Assembly (NCBI GenBank): GCA_024709165.1
Contig: JANJXF010000084.1
Coordinates: 1 to 50,681 of the forward strand
Origin: Thiobacillus sp.
GTDB taxonomy: Bacteria > Pseudomonadota > Gammaproteobacteria > Burkholderiales > Thiobacillaceae
Length of the DNA stretch: 50,681 nt
Direction of reading: 5' to 3'
Below, piece after piece: positions 1 through 8,960 of this stretch; the stretch's first letter is position 1, and every line of letters begins with the position of its first letter. A program made the translations under genes and the position numbers. The notes beneath the pieces were generated by a model. The model did no database searches. It was not told the origin of the DNA and was given only the letters and a program-made list of their open reading frames with translations.

Positions 1-1154
1 CGGTTCATGCGCATGCAAGCATCGCCGATGAAATCGATGCATTCGGCCGCGTCAGGCGGCAAATCGGTGCGGTGTTCACAGGCGAGCAGGTGCGCGTACC
101 CTTCGATGCCGCGCAGCGGCGCCTTCAGATCGTGCGACACCGAATAGGCGAAGGCTTCGAGGCTGCGGTTGGCGTCCTGCAGCGCACGGGTGCGCGCACG
201 CACGCGCGCTTCCAGTTCCTCGTTCAGCATTTCGATGCGGTGCTGCACGGCCTTCTGCGCGGACAGGTCGTGCAAGGTCACCGAAAAATATTCCAGCGCC
301 CCGGCGGCGTCACGATGCGCCAGCGCCACCACCGAGACCGGCAGTGCCTGCGGCGTTCCTTCGCGCAATTCGGCCTCGCCGGTCCAGCGGCCGGTAGCGT
401 GCAGCGCAGGAAGAATCGTCGCCTCCAGCAGGGCAACAGCACGCGGCCCGAGGAAATCGCGGCTGCGGAGACGGGGTACGTCCGCGTCGTCCGACAGGCC
501 GAGCAGCCGACGCCCGGCGGGGTTCAACTGCAAGAGATACCCGTCCGCCGCCAACAGCGCCACCAAGTCAGGTGTGGCGTCGAGAATGCGCGCGAGCCGC
601 TCGCGCGTCGCCTCGACACGCTGGTAGCGATCCTGCGACAGCGCCATCGCTGCAAAGTCCGCCATCGAGCCGGCGAAGGCGACGTCCTCGTCGCGCCAGA
701 TGCGCGGTTGCCCGGTGTGCTCGTGACAGACCACGCCCGCCACCTCGCCGTCGAGCCGGATCGGCGCATGCAGCACCGACACGATGCCCTGCGGTGCCAG
801 ATAGGGCTGTACCAGTTCGGCCGTCGCCGGATCATGCAGCGCATCGCTTGCCGCAAGCACACGGTTGGCCGAGAGCGCCGAAAAATAGCGGGGGAATTCG
901 CTCGCGTCGAGGGACCGATCGGCACCGACACGTCCGCTACGGCTGTCGAATCCCGCTACGCAGTCGAGAACCCCGCGACCCGGCCGCAGCCGCCACACAC
1001 TGGTCCGCCCCACCCCCGTGTAACGCGCCGCGACCTCCACCACTCGCCCCAGTTGACGCGCCAGGACGCCCGACTGCCAGGCGTCGCTGAGTGCGATATC
1101 GCGGATGGCCCGGTTGTAGTCGGGCAAGGCTGTATAGCCGGTTATTTTTCCCAC
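1..1154 (-). CDS. GAF-PAS sensor histidine kinase, N-terminal part (gene runs off the left edge)
   Basis: The minus strand stays open from the left edge to about 1154. The translation shows a GAF-like domain (around residues 80-180, with APIRLDGEVAGVVCHEHTG), then a PAS-like domain, a short coiled coil (EELEARVRARTRALQDANRS) and the HisKA phospho-acceptor box YSVSHDLKAPLRGIEGYAHL. The histidine codon lies near position 137. The C-terminal ATPase domain would lie outside the window. It should be a two-component kinase that autophosphorylates on that histidine. No transmembrane segment is visible, so it is probably cytoplasmic. I chose GTG at 1154 because the protein reads sensibly from there, but the start is uncertain since no strong ribosome site is seen and the frame stays open a little further. 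The SseB-family gene is divergent, about 200 bp away. The ligand is unknown. Confidence 0.85.
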   Translation of the reverse strand, partial: MGKITGYTALPDYNRAIRDIALSDAWQSGVLARQLGRVVEVAARYTGVGRTSVWRLRPGRGVLDCVAGFDSRSGRVGADRSLDASEFPRYFSALSANRVLAASDALHDPATAELVQPYLAPQGIVSVLHAPIRLDGEVAGVVCHEHTGQPRIWRDEDVAFAGSMADFAAMALSQDRYQRVEATRERLARILDATPDLVALLAADGYLLQLNPAGRRLLGLSDDADVPRLRSRDFLGPRAVALLEATILPALHATGRWTGEAELREGTPQALPVSVVALAHRDAAGALEYFSVTLHDLSAQKAVQHRIEMLNEELEARVRARTRALQDANRSLEAFAYSVSHDLKAPLRGIEGYAHLLACEHRTDLPPDAAECIDFIGDACMRMN

Positions 1155-1354
1155 GCCCCTGCATCTCCCTGCTGGCGGTTTGTACGTTGCAGCATAGCGA
1201 GAAAACGACCGCGCCGCAGCGGGTCACCTGTCGCCAGGTGTTAAACTGCCGGACGCGACCTGTTCGCTCGTCGCCGTCCGGCAGCCGACCAACCGGCTTC
1301 CCGGGAACTCCACCCGCACACGACACCCCAAGGTCCAACCCGACGCGCCCTGCC

Positions 1355-1774
1355 ATGTCCTTCGTCCCCCACAACACGCTCGAACAACAGCTCGTCGCCG
1401 TGCACGCCGGCGAACTCGATCCGGAAAGCTTCGTCCAGGAGTTGCTTGCCCAGCAGATCTTCATGCCGGTGCGCGACGAAAAGAACGCCATCCAGGGCTT
1501 CCAGCGCTCCACCCAGGCCGAACCGCTGATCATCGAGGACGAAGACGGCACACGCGTGCTGGTGGTGTTTACCAGCCCCGATCGCGCCAAGCCCTTCGTC
1601 GAGCATTACCCCGCTTTCAAGGGAGGACTGCTCGTGGAATTCTCCTGGCTGCTGCGCCGCATCGGTGGCGGCGTGCCCATCGCACTCAATGCCGGCTGGG
1701 AAGTCGGCATGGATTTCGACGCCGACATGATCGGCCATCTGGTCGCCCAACTGCCACCCGAGCACGCTGGCTGA
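1355..1774 (+). CDS. SseB-family protein
   Basis: This is a 139-residue soluble protein beginning MSFVPHNTLEQQLVAVHAGE. It has the layout of the SseB N-terminal domain: an opening helix, a QQIFMPV strand, an acidic LIIEDEDGTRVLVVFTS strand pair and a C-terminal segment IALNAGWEVGMDFDADMIGHL. Enterobacterial SseB was linked to enhanced serine sensitivity, but the biochemical role of the family is unclear. ATG at 1355 is chosen because family similarity starts there; the upstream in-frame extension is low-complexity and unlike a protein. It ends four bases before the FAD oxidase gene, so the two are probably co-transcribed. The divergent kinase gene lies upstream, across about 200 bp that hold no other gene. 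Confidence 0.85.
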   Translation: MSFVPHNTLEQQLVAVHAGELDPESFVQELLAQQIFMPVRDEKNAIQGFQRSTQAEPLIIEDEDGTRVLVVFTSPDRAKPFVEHYPAFKGGLLVEFSWLLRRIGGGVPIALNAGWEVGMDFDADMIGHLVAQLPPEHAG

Positions 1775-1778
1775 CACC

Positions 1779-3161
1779 ATGTTGAGCGATCGCGCGCTTG
1801 CCGACTTTCGCGCTGCGCTCGGCAGCGAACGGGTCTTCGACGACCCGGCCACCCGCAGGCTGTATGCCAGCGACGAAACGCCGCGCCAGGTCGAACCCGA
1901 GGCAGTGCTGTTTCCCGCCTCGCATGACGACGTCGCCGTGCTGGTGCGCGTCGCCTGCACGCACCGGATCGCACTCACACCGCGCGCGGCCGGGTCCAGC
2001 AACGTCGGCGGCGCCCTGCCCGCGCCGGGCAGCGTCGTCGTCAGCTTCGAGTGCATGCGCCGCGTGCTCGAATTCGACCCGGACAACCGCATCGTCGTCG
2101 TCGAGCCAGGCGTGGTCACGGACGACATCGACCGCCTCGCGCGCAGCGCCGGCCTGTTCTATCCACCCGACCCCGGCAGCAGCGCCTACTGCCGCATCGG
2201 CGGCAACCTGGCGATGAACGCCGCCGGCCCGCGCGCCGTCAAATACGGCGTCACCCGCGACTACGTTCTCGGCCTGCGCGCGGTCACCGGCGACGGCCGT
2301 GAAATCCGCACCGGCTGCCGCACCACCAAGGGCGTCACCGGTTACGACCTCACCCGCCTCCTGGTGGGTTCCGGCGGCACGCTCGCGCTCGTCACCGAAG
2401 CCACATTGAAGCTGCTGCCCGCGCCAGAAGCGGTCGCCACCCTGCGCGTGTGCTTTAACAGCAACCGCGCCGCACTCGACGCCGTTGGCCGCGTCATGCG
2501 GCAGGCGGTGGTGCCCTGCGCGCTGGAATTCATGGATCGCCGCTCCATCGACGCGATCCGCCCGACCGGCGCCGCGGAGCATCTGCCACCTGCGACGCAA
2601 GCCCTATTGATGGTCGAAGCCGACGGCGCGGCGCAGGACCTGCCGCGCCAGATCGACGCCTTGCAGGACGCGCTGACCGGCCCCGGCCTGCTCGACGTGC
2701 AAAGCGGCTTCGACACCGCAAGCATCGCCCGCCTGTGGGCCGCCCGCAAGTCCCTGTCGCTCGCCGTCAAGCGCATCGCCCCGCTCAAGCTCAACGAGGA
2801 CATGGTGGTGCCGGTGTCGCGCCTCGCCGACTTCGTGGAATTCATCGATGCCACCGCGCATACCCAGCGCCTCTCCGTTGTCTCCTTCGGTCACGCCGGC
2901 AACGGCAACCTGCACGTCAACCTCATGGTGCATCCGGACGACGCCGACGAGATGGCGCGCGCCCATACCGCGCTGGCCGCCATGATGCAGCGCGTCATCG
3001 CGCTCGGCGGCACGCTCTCCGGCGAGCACGGCATCGGCACCGAAAAGCGCCACTTCGTGCCGCAAGAAATCGAGCCCGCAACGCTCGGCCTCATGCGTGC
3101 GATCAAGCGCGAATTCGATCCGTACAGCCTGCTCAACCCGGGCAAGCTCCTGCCCGATTGA
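1779..3161 (+). CDS. FAD-linked oxidase of the GlcD / D-lactate dehydrogenase type
   Basis: The 460-residue protein has an N-terminal PCMH-type FAD-binding domain (about residues 35-215, with LTPRAAGSSNVGGALPAPGS, the dinucleotide-binding region, and PPDPGSSAYCRIGGNLAMNA). It is followed by the C-terminal FAD-oxidase domain with FGHAGNGNLHVNLMVHPDD and the end motif SGEHGIGTEKRHFV. These are signatures of the glycolate oxidase GlcD / D-lactate dehydrogenase / D-2-hydroxyglutarate dehydrogenase family, flavoproteins that oxidise 2-hydroxy acids to 2-oxo acids. The length matches. The exact substrate cannot be told from sequence, and no glcE or glcF partner is adjacent. It follows the SseB-family gene by four bases and is followed by tRNA-Ala. 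Confidence 0.9.
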   Translation: MLSDRALADFRAALGSERVFDDPATRRLYASDETPRQVEPEAVLFPASHDDVAVLVRVACTHRIALTPRAAGSSNVGGALPAPGSVVVSFECMRRVLEFDPDNRIVVVEPGVVTDDIDRLARSAGLFYPPDPGSSAYCRIGGNLAMNAAGPRAVKYGVTRDYVLGLRAVTGDGREIRTGCRTTKGVTGYDLTRLLVGSGGTLALVTEATLKLLPAPEAVATLRVCFNSNRAALDAVGRVMRQAVVPCALEFMDRRSIDAIRPTGAAEHLPPATQALLMVEADGAAQDLPRQIDALQDALTGPGLLDVQSGFDTASIARLWAARKSLSLAVKRIAPLKLNEDMVVPVSRLADFVEFIDATAHTQRLSVVSFGHAGNGNLHVNLMVHPDDADEMARAHTALAAMMQRVIALGGTLSGEHGIGTEKRHFVPQEIEPATLGLMRAIKREFDPYSLLNPGKLLPD

Positions 3162-3176
3162 AATTGCCGCAAAGGC

Positions 3177-3205
3177 TTTACAAGCGTGCGAGGCATCTAT
3201 AGAAT
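3177..3205 (+). promoter_or_regulatory. Sigma-70 promoter for tRNA-Ala
   Basis: TTTACA (3177-3182) and TAGAAT (3200-3205) are separated by exactly 17 bases, each matching five of six consensus positions. Transcription would start near 3212, a few bases before the tRNA. The same TAGAATGCGCG box precedes tRNA-Arg at 42.76 kb on the other strand. Confidence 0.75.
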
Positions 3206-3218
3206 GCGCGGCTTCGTT

Positions 3219-3294
<76 letters not shown>

Positions 3295-3310
3295 ACCAAC
3301 AGGATGTTCG

Positions 3311-3496
3311 ATGCACAAACTGGGCGTGATCTTCACGCTGCTGGGGCTGGCGCTCAGCGTCGTCGGACTGATCGTCGGATTCTGGGAAATGGCCCATGGT
3401 GCCGAAGAAAGCGAAATGTGGCTGATGCTGGTACCATTCGGGTTCGTCGGTTTGCTGCTCGGCGTCACCCTGACCCAGCTTTCCAGGAAGCAGTAG
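3311..3496 (+). CDS. Small two-helix membrane protein
   Basis: A 61-residue protein, MHKLGVIFTLLGLALSVVGL and onwards, with two hydrophobic stretches (about residues 4-24 and 37-56) separated by a short acidic loop (EMAHGAEESEMW). It is probably an integral inner-membrane protein with both ends in the cytoplasm. It lies between tRNA-Ala and tRNA-Glu, 16 bases after the former and 35 before the latter, so it may be carried on the same transcript and released by tRNA processing. No function is recognised. Confidence 0.75.
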   Translation: MHKLGVIFTLLGLALSVVGLIVGFWEMAHGAEESEMWLMLVPFGFVGLLLGVTLTQLSRKQ

Positions 3497-3531
3497 CAGC
3501 ACTGTTGTTGACGGCGCATGCCGTCGTCCAG

Positions 3532-3607
3532 GTCCCCATCGTCTAGAGGCCTAGGACACCGCCCTTTCACGGCGATAACCGGGGTTCGAATCCCCGTGGG
3601 GACGCCA
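3532..3607 (+). tRNA. tRNA-Glu (anticodon TTC)
   Basis: A 76-base cloverleaf: acceptor GTCCCCA pairs with TGGGGAC. The anticodon stem CCGCC/GGCGA region carries loop CTTTCAC with anticodon TTC. The T arm is GGGGTTCGAATCCCC and the gene ends GCCA. It is probably co-transcribed with the upstream tRNA-Ala. Confidence 0.97.
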
Positions 3608-3824
3608 ACAAAACCAGCACTTGGCCTGGTGTAGTTGGCAAACAATCACAGCATATCAGCCCAATGTCAGCCGGGTTTTACCGGGCCTGGCGCAGTTCGG
3701 GCGCTTTCTCGCGGCTGCCCATCCAAACAATCTGGAGTTAAAATAGAAAGATTTGGTCGATGGCGCCAGGCATCGACCTGTGGCTTGCATCCATGATCGT
3801 GGATGCCGTAATCGGGAAACATGC

Positions 3825-6800
3825 ATGAACAGAACCGGCCTTTCGGGCACCGCTCCGGTGAGTGACGTCCAGAGCGAACAGGACAACCTGCGCCTGTACA
3901 TCAACCTCAAGCTCGCTTCATCGGGCCAGCCCACCGTGCGCGGACAGGCGAGCGACGGCTTCATGGATGTCGCCCACGATCTGCTGATGGCCTACCGCGC
4001 CAAGAACTGGCTGCTGTCGGGTTACCTGTGTCCGCCCGACCGCCGCATCCAGGCCTTCCTCGACCGCTATCTTGCCGGTGTGGACGCGATCCCGCAATTG
4101 CCCGGACAGACGTTCATCCTGGACCATCAGGGTCTGGCACGCGAGCTGTCGCTGCCGGCGGATGCCGGGGTGTTCCGCTCGGACATCGTTTCGAGCTACC
4201 GGGTGCGCCAGGGCGTGTTGCACAACCCGGCAAGCGACCGCCGCACCACCAAGGGCCTGTTCCACGTCGCCGAAGGCGGCCTGCCGATCCCCGGCGACAA
4301 GAAGGCGGTGCCGCGCGAAACCTTCGCGCGCATGCTCGCGCACGCGCTCACCCCGCCGGCCGACCTGCTGACGCTGCCCTACACCGTCAACCAGTCCGAT
4401 CCGGCGCGCATGTTCGTCTCGTTGCTGCTGCGGCCGGTAGTATGCCCAGCGATTCCCGGCGTGGCTCCCGAGAAGAGCATGGAAATCCGGTTCTTCGCGC
4501 CGGGCAACCTGGTGGGCAACCTCGACTTCGTCGAAAGCATTTTCGGCAACGGCGGCAACCCTTACCTGCCTGAACACGACGCCGCGCTCGACGTGGAGCA
4601 CTGGACCGGTCACACCGGCTGCGTGATCCTCGCGCCGCATCTCGTCGGCCTCGCCAAGCGCGAACTGGGTCTTCCGCACTGGGACGACGCGAATGAGCGC
4701 CAGCGCCGTGAAGGCATGTGCTGGAAGGAGCCCGGCGAACCTTACAACGACGGCCATGCATTCAAGCTCACTGCACGCGACGCCAGCGGCGTGATGCTCA
4801 CCATCATCGCCGACAACTACTTCGGCTACTGCAAGAAAGAGGTCAAGACGCAGATCAGTTTCGCCGCCAACCTCTACGGCCTGGCCGAGGAGGAGCATGC
4901 CGGTGGTGCGCTCTTGTTCCAGTGCCGCAACCACGGCGAGGAATACGGCGTCGACAGCCGCACACGCGCACCGGGTTACGCGTTCGAGGACATGCTGGCC
5001 CGTTACGGCACTTTCATGCGGCGCATGCCGGAAGGCCACGCGGTCGACCTCAATTATGCAGACATCGTCTATGTGCCGCAGGACGTGCGCTTCGACCTCA
5101 ACGCGCAGACCGTCACCTGGGAAGATGCCGGCGCAACGCGGCAGATTCGCCTCATGCCCGGCAAGATCTACATGCAGCCGAACGGTTACAAGGTGGAGAT
5201 GCGCCGCCACCCCGGCGCACCGTCGTGGCGTCTGGTGGGCATCGAACCGGAAGGCACCTTCTGCCACAAACCGTGCACGGTTTCCGGTGGCGGCAAGTCG
5301 GAGATTTCCAAATCGCTCGAGGACGCTGTCATCTACGGCCCGCTGTTCATCGACGATCTTGATCGCGACCTCGAGTGGGTGCACGGTATTCTGGAGCGCG
5401 ACTACACCCAACGCTTCCGCCCCGGCTTCGAGCACGAGGACCGCGACCCCGCGCGCAAGCCGCTCAGCATGAAGCGCAGCCTGGGCTCGGTGATCAAGCT
5501 CCTGACGCCATCAGCCAGTCACACCGACGAATACAACGCCTGGCTCGACAGCATCCCGCCGCGCATTCTCGCGCTGGTGTTCCTGATCAAGCGTTTCCAC
5601 CGCCCGGAATGGGGCAATGAATGGGACCAGCAACTCGCGGTCGACGTGGTGGACGGCGCCCCGGGCCACGAACTGAAGATGTTCGGCCGTCGTATCGTCG
5701 CCAGCTACCTGCGCGTGGGTTTCGACCGCGACGCACAGTGGCGCACCTTCAAGCTGCGTCAGGATTTCATTCCGGCCGAAAAAGTGCAGATGGAGGACGA
5801 CATCACCGCGTCGGTGGTGGCTCCCGTCGCCACGCTCACCGGCTGCAAGCTGGGGCTCGATCCGGCAGGCAGCGTCAAGCTCACGCACAATTGCGAAATG
5901 CGTTTGTTCCAGCGACCGGACGACGCGATCGTCCCCGGCTACGACAAGCAGACCGAGGCCGACATGGCGCTGCCCGGCAATTTCATGGCCAACTTCGAAC
6001 CGCTTGCCGGCGAAACCCTGGCCGCCGAGGTCGACAACGTCATGCGCCTGCACGCCTACACTCCGCCAATGCGAGAACTCCTCGGCGCTGCTGCCCGGGC
6101 GGGCGAAGCGGTGGTTTCGTCCGCCTGTCCGCGCCTCATCGACGGCAAGCCGTCGAAGAATCCGCGTTATCTGCAACTGCGCCCTGACATCGCCAACCCG
6201 ATCCGCAAGTACGCCGCGGAAATGGGCATGCGTTTTCATCGCAAGCTGGATGCGGACACGCCCGTGTGCGTGAGCGTCGACGCCGTGCTGTCGGGACGGC
6301 GCAACAACCCGCCCGAACCCGGCATCCGTTCACTCGCGGTATACAGCCCGCTCCATTACCAGGACCTGCCGGAACTGTTCATGGACTACGTTTGCTCGCT
6401 GACCGGAAAGTCGCCCTCGACCACTGGCGCGGGTTCGGAAGGCGCGCTCACCAAGGGGCCGTTCAACGCCCTGCATCCCACCGCCGACCTCAACAACGCG
6501 CTGGTATCGATGATTCTCACCGGCCACGACGGCTTTTCCACGGCTGCCGGCCATGTCGGCTCGCACGTGCGCGTGGATCACGACATCAGCCTCCTGGTAC
6601 CGGAAATCTGGGCCCGCCTGCTGCCCGAGCAACGCCGCGCCGGCTGGCTCATCGAGCAGGGCTATCTCGAGCCGCTGTCCGATTTCGACCACGACGGCAA
6701 GCCCGTACTGGCGAGCCGGCTTGGCTATCGCATCACCGAACGCTTCGTCGCCCACTTCATGGGCAAGATCTTCGACAACCCGTGCGCCGTTTTCAACGAG

Positions 6801-7325
6801 GCCATCCTCAAGCCTGAAACGCAGGATCTACCCGGCTTCGCCGATGGCGTGCACAACATCGTCGAAGCGCAGGAACGCGTTGCGCTCCGCTACTTCGAGG
6901 ACGGCAGCATCGACGAAGCCTGCCCTCCGCTGAAGGCGCTGCTCTCCGTCATGGCCTACGGGCACTACCAGGGACTGGACGTACATGCTCCACAGATTCG
7001 CGCACTGTTCACCCGCGACGCCCTGCTGGCCTCGAACTGGTACCGCCAGCGCCTGCAGGTCAAACTCGAGCGCGAGCTTGCCATGTGGCGGCGCAACCTC
7101 GACGAACTCGTGCGCTTCCAGCAGAACCCGCACAATGTCGAAGAGGCACGGCGCCTTGATCTCGACGCCCGTATCGCCTACACCCGCACGCAACTCGCTG
7201 GACTGGAAACGCCCGACGCCTGGCGCGTCTACATCGGCACGCTGGGTGCCGATCCGCTGGGGCCGATCGAAGCGGGGCAGCTGGGTGCCGGTGAGGTGCA
7301 CATGCCGGCATCTGCACGGAACTGA
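3825..7325 (+). CDS. Very large conserved protein with P-loop; candidate diphosphate-dependent PEP carboxykinase
   Basis: A 1166-residue soluble protein with no signal peptide or membrane segment. The clearest motif is a glycine-rich loop CTVSGGGKSEISKS (about residues 483-496), reminiscent of the kinase-1a loop of PEP carboxykinases, and there are several conserved Arg/His/Asp patches (FRSDIVSSYRVRQG, CRNHGEEYGVDSR, TGAGSEGALTKGPFNALHPT). Known PPi-type PEP carboxykinases (described in Propionibacterium and Entamoeba) are about 1100-1200 residues long, and this length and P-loop fit. They convert PEP, CO2 and phosphate to oxaloacetate and diphosphate. That assignment is from memory of the family and is only moderately certain. 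ATG at 3825 is preferred over the longer opening at 3753, whose extra residues look non-conserved. The gene stands alone between tRNA-Glu and the island boundary. Confidence 0.6.
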   Translation: MNRTGLSGTAPVSDVQSEQDNLRLYINLKLASSGQPTVRGQASDGFMDVAHDLLMAYRAKNWLLSGYLCPPDRRIQAFLDRYLAGVDAIPQLPGQTFILDHQGLARELSLPADAGVFRSDIVSSYRVRQGVLHNPASDRRTTKGLFHVAEGGLPIPGDKKAVPRETFARMLAHALTPPADLLTLPYTVNQSDPARMFVSLLLRPVVCPAIPGVAPEKSMEIRFFAPGNLVGNLDFVESIFGNGGNPYLPEHDAALDVEHWTGHTGCVILAPHLVGLAKRELGLPHWDDANERQRREGMCWKEPGEPYNDGHAFKLTARDASGVMLTIIADNYFGYCKKEVKTQISFAANLYGLAEEEHAGGALLFQCRNHGEEYGVDSRTRAPGYAFEDMLARYGTFMRRMPEGHAVDLNYADIVYVPQDVRFDLNAQTVTWEDAGATRQIRLMPGKIYMQPNGYKVEMRRHPGAPSWRLVGIEPEGTFCHKPCTVSGGGKSEISKSLEDAVIYGPLFIDDLDRDLEWVHGILERDYTQRFRPGFEHEDRDPARKPLSMKRSLGSVIKLLTPSASHTDEYNAWLDSIPPRILALVFLIKRFHRPEWGNEWDQQLAVDVVDGAPGHELKMFGRRIVASYLRVGFDRDAQWRTFKLRQDFIPAEKVQMEDDITASVVAPVATLTGCKLGLDPAGSVKLTHNCEMRLFQRPDDAIVPGYDKQTEADMALPGNFMANFEPLAGETLAAEVDNVMRLHAYTPPMRELLGAAARAGEAVVSSACPRLIDGKPSKNPRYLQLRPDIANPIRKYAAEMGMRFHRKLDADTPVCVSVDAVLSGRRNNPPEPGIRSLAVYSPLHYQDLPELFMDYVCSLTGKSPSTTGAGSEGALTKGPFNALHPTADLNNALVSMILTGHDGFSTAAGHVGSHVRVDHDISLLVPEIWARLLPEQRRAGWLIEQGYLEPLSDFDHDGKPVLASRLGYRITERFVAHFMGKIFDNPCAVFNEAILKPETQDLPGFADGVHNIVEAQERVALRYFEDGSIDEACPPLKALLSVMAYGHYQGLDVHAPQIRALFTRDALLASNWYRQRLQVKLERELAMWRRNLDELVRFQQNPHNVEEARRLDLDARIAYTRTQLAGLETPDAWRVYIGTLGADPLGPIEAGQLGAGEVHMPASARN

Positions 7326-7375
7326 GCCACCGGCACGAAAAGCCTGTGTTTGATCGAGGAATAAGACCGAAGTGG

Positions 7376-7392
7376 CCGAAGACGAATCGAAC
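7376..7392. repeat. Third copy of the att core (17 bp)
   Basis: CCGAAGACGAATCGAAC here is identical to 9644-9660 and to part of the tRNA-Arg T arm and acceptor region at 42678-42694. The flanks differ, so only the core survives. It marks the left limit of the older island, about 50 bases after the stop codon of the large chromosomal gene. Confidence 0.7.
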
Positions 7393-7442
7393 AAAAGCCT
7401 GGAAGCTGCGTAAGTGCTTGTTCTGTGGTTTTCGATTGATCT

Positions 7443-7464
7443 AGTTACCCCCATAGTTACCCCC
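7443..7464 (+). repeat. Paired AGTTACCCCC motifs, left end of the older island
   Basis: Two copies of AGTTACCCCC (7443-7452 and 7455-7464), 12 bases apart. The same motif and its reverse complement cluster at 9475-9534 near the other end. Such short repeats inside both ends of an element are typical of integrase arm-binding sites. That role is an inference. Confidence 0.5.
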
Positions 7465-7542
7465 GCGCCTTCACTGCATGAGGGGCAACGGGCTTGCTTG
7501 GCTGTCAGGTCGCCAGTTGCAGAAAACTGCCGCCATCCGACT

Positions 7543-7652
7543 TTCACGCCGTCCTGCCGCCGCCGACTCTTGCGAAACAGGTTCAGCCACCCCACCCCAG
7601 GTCACCAAGACCAAGCCCCAAGCCATCAACGCCGATTCATCAGCCCAAGTCG
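7543..7652 (-). repeat. Diverged copy of a ~100-bp segment (partner at 8961-9062)
   Basis: Read on the minus strand this segment encodes RLGLMNRR followed by a stop, and the copy at 8961-9062 encodes RLGLVNRRLGDLC. The flanking bases align imperfectly over about 100 bp, including a shared GATTCAYCAGCCCAAGTCG. It appears to be the tail of the same unknown reading frame, duplicated within the decayed island. I see no intact gene in 7393-7966. Confidence 0.45.
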
Positions 7653-7966
7653 TTTGGTTCCCTTGTGGCTTTTCCCGGACACCTGACTTTGGCGCTCTCG
7701 ATTCACCCGCTGGACAAGCTTGGCGCTTTTTGGCGATGAATGCATAATGGCCTTGTGGTTCACGTGATTTCCGCCCGCGTTCGTGAGGCAGTCGCAGAAA
7801 ACGAATCACTCCCAGTCCGCAGTAACTTCCCGAAGTACGCATGCCGCGACGCGCGGCGGTAACGATGGCCGTCTGGCCTCTCCGCCCTTGTCCGGCCCCG
7901 AATGGCCTGATTGGCCGGGCGGCGCATTCGGGAAAATCATTCCCGGCCTCACGCTAAGGAGGTCGC

Positions 7967-8572
7967 ATGAACGAGAAAACTGAATCAAACAACCTGGGCA
8001 AGCGTTTTTCCCGCGCACTTGGCCTAGCCGTCGAGTGGCACGGCACCCAGCTCCGCAAGGGCGTCACCATTCCCTACATGTCCCACCTCATGACGGTGTC
8101 ATCCATCGTCATGGAGCACGGCGGCAAGGAGGATGAAGCCATCGCAGCATTGTTCCACGATGCGCTTGAGGACGCCCCGGATGCAACGGAGGCCGCCAAG
8201 CGGGAGGCGCTGATGCGGGATGAATTCGGCAGCACCGTGGCCGAAATCGTCCTGGGCTGCACCGACGGCAGGCCCAGCGATGGCGGCGAGAAAGCGCCGT
8301 GGGCGGAGCGGAAGGAGTCGTATCTGAAGGCGATGCGCAACAAGCCCGCCAACACCCTGCTGGTCGCCGGCAGCGACAAGCTGCACAACCTGACCTGCAC
8401 CGTGCGCGACATGCGGCGCGAAGGCCCCGGAACGCTCTCGCGCTTTGGATCGAGCGCTTCAAACCTGGCCTGGTACTACAGCGAGATTGGTCAGATCCTG
8501 ACCGAGCGGGGCATCCCCATGGCGCGGGAGTACAACACCCTGCTGGTCGAGTTCAAGGAGATGCTGAAATGA
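7967..8572 (+). CDS. HD-domain phosphohydrolase resembling (p)ppGpp hydrolases
   Basis: A 201-residue protein with a RelA/SpoT-type HD domain and no synthetase domain. Visible metal-binding residues are H40 (in IPYMSHLMTV), H64-D65 with E68-D69 (FHDALED), and the later Asp in GSDKLHNLTCTVRD (about residue 130). This is the MESH1/small alarmone hydrolase layout. Known members hydrolyse (p)ppGpp or related nucleotides, and some neutralise toxic small alarmone synthetases. A perfect ribosome site AAGGAGGT sits seven bases before ATG. It overlaps the next gene by ATGA, so the two are translationally coupled. It lies inside the older island, so it is probably acquired cargo. Substrate not determinable here. 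Confidence 0.8.
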   Translation: MNEKTESNNLGKRFSRALGLAVEWHGTQLRKGVTIPYMSHLMTVSSIVMEHGGKEDEAIAALFHDALEDAPDATEAAKREALMRDEFGSTVAEIVLGCTDGRPSDGGEKAPWAERKESYLKAMRNKPANTLLVAGSDKLHNLTCTVRDMRREGPGTLSRFGSSASNLAWYYSEIGQILTERGIPMAREYNTLLVEFKEMLK

Positions 8573-8952
8573 AATGCAAACCTGGGGATATGGCCATGAT
8601 CACGCAGCGCATCCCGCATAACGTCGGGAAGCTCGTTCTGGTCGTCGAATACTTCGGCGAAGTGGACTATCCCGATCTCAATCTGTGGAAGCTGCCCTGC
8701 TGGACCATCGAGAGCATGGGCGGCACGCTCAAGCATGGCACGGGGAAGCTAGCCTACGGCGGGCACATCCCAGATTTGGCGCTGCATCCCATCGGCGAAA
8801 CGACGCTCACCCGGCATGACCTGGCGCAAGCGAGGGCCGAAGCCGAACTCGAAGCTGCATGGGAGAACTTGCGCGAGGTTGCCAGAGAGATGGAGCGCCA
8901 AGCGACATTGCCCGTAGAGTCGAACCGGGAAAGCTTGAGTGACGAGGCATGA
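8569..8952 (+). CDS. Hypothetical protein coupled to the HD hydrolase
   Basis: A 127-residue protein starting MKCKPGDMAMITQRIPHNVG, with its ATG overlapping the upstream stop codon (ATGA). The N-terminal half looks like a small beta-rich fold (GKLVLVVEYFGEVDYPDLNLWK, then CWTIESMGGTL). The C-terminal 45 residues form a charged helix (LAQARAEAELEAAWENLREV). No family is recognised with confidence. Its coupling to the hydrolase suggests that they act together or are regulated together. Confidence 0.65.
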   Translation: MKCKPGDMAMITQRIPHNVGKLVLVVEYFGEVDYPDLNLWKLPCWTIESMGGTLKHGTGKLAYGGHIPDLALHPIGETTLTRHDLAQARAEAELEAAWENLREVAREMERQATLPVESNRESLSDEA

Positions 8953-8960
8953 TGGCATCG

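Noticed and set aside
72-1244. Long plus-strand open frame
   Set aside because: It is antisense to the histidine kinase frame, which shows GAF, PAS and HisKA motifs; the plus product is Arg/Gln-rich and unlike any protein.
6828-7595. Minus-strand open frame beginning MGWLNLFRKSRRRQDG
   Set aside because: Most of it is antisense to the large 3825-7325 gene. Only the first part lies in the decayed island, and no domain is visible.
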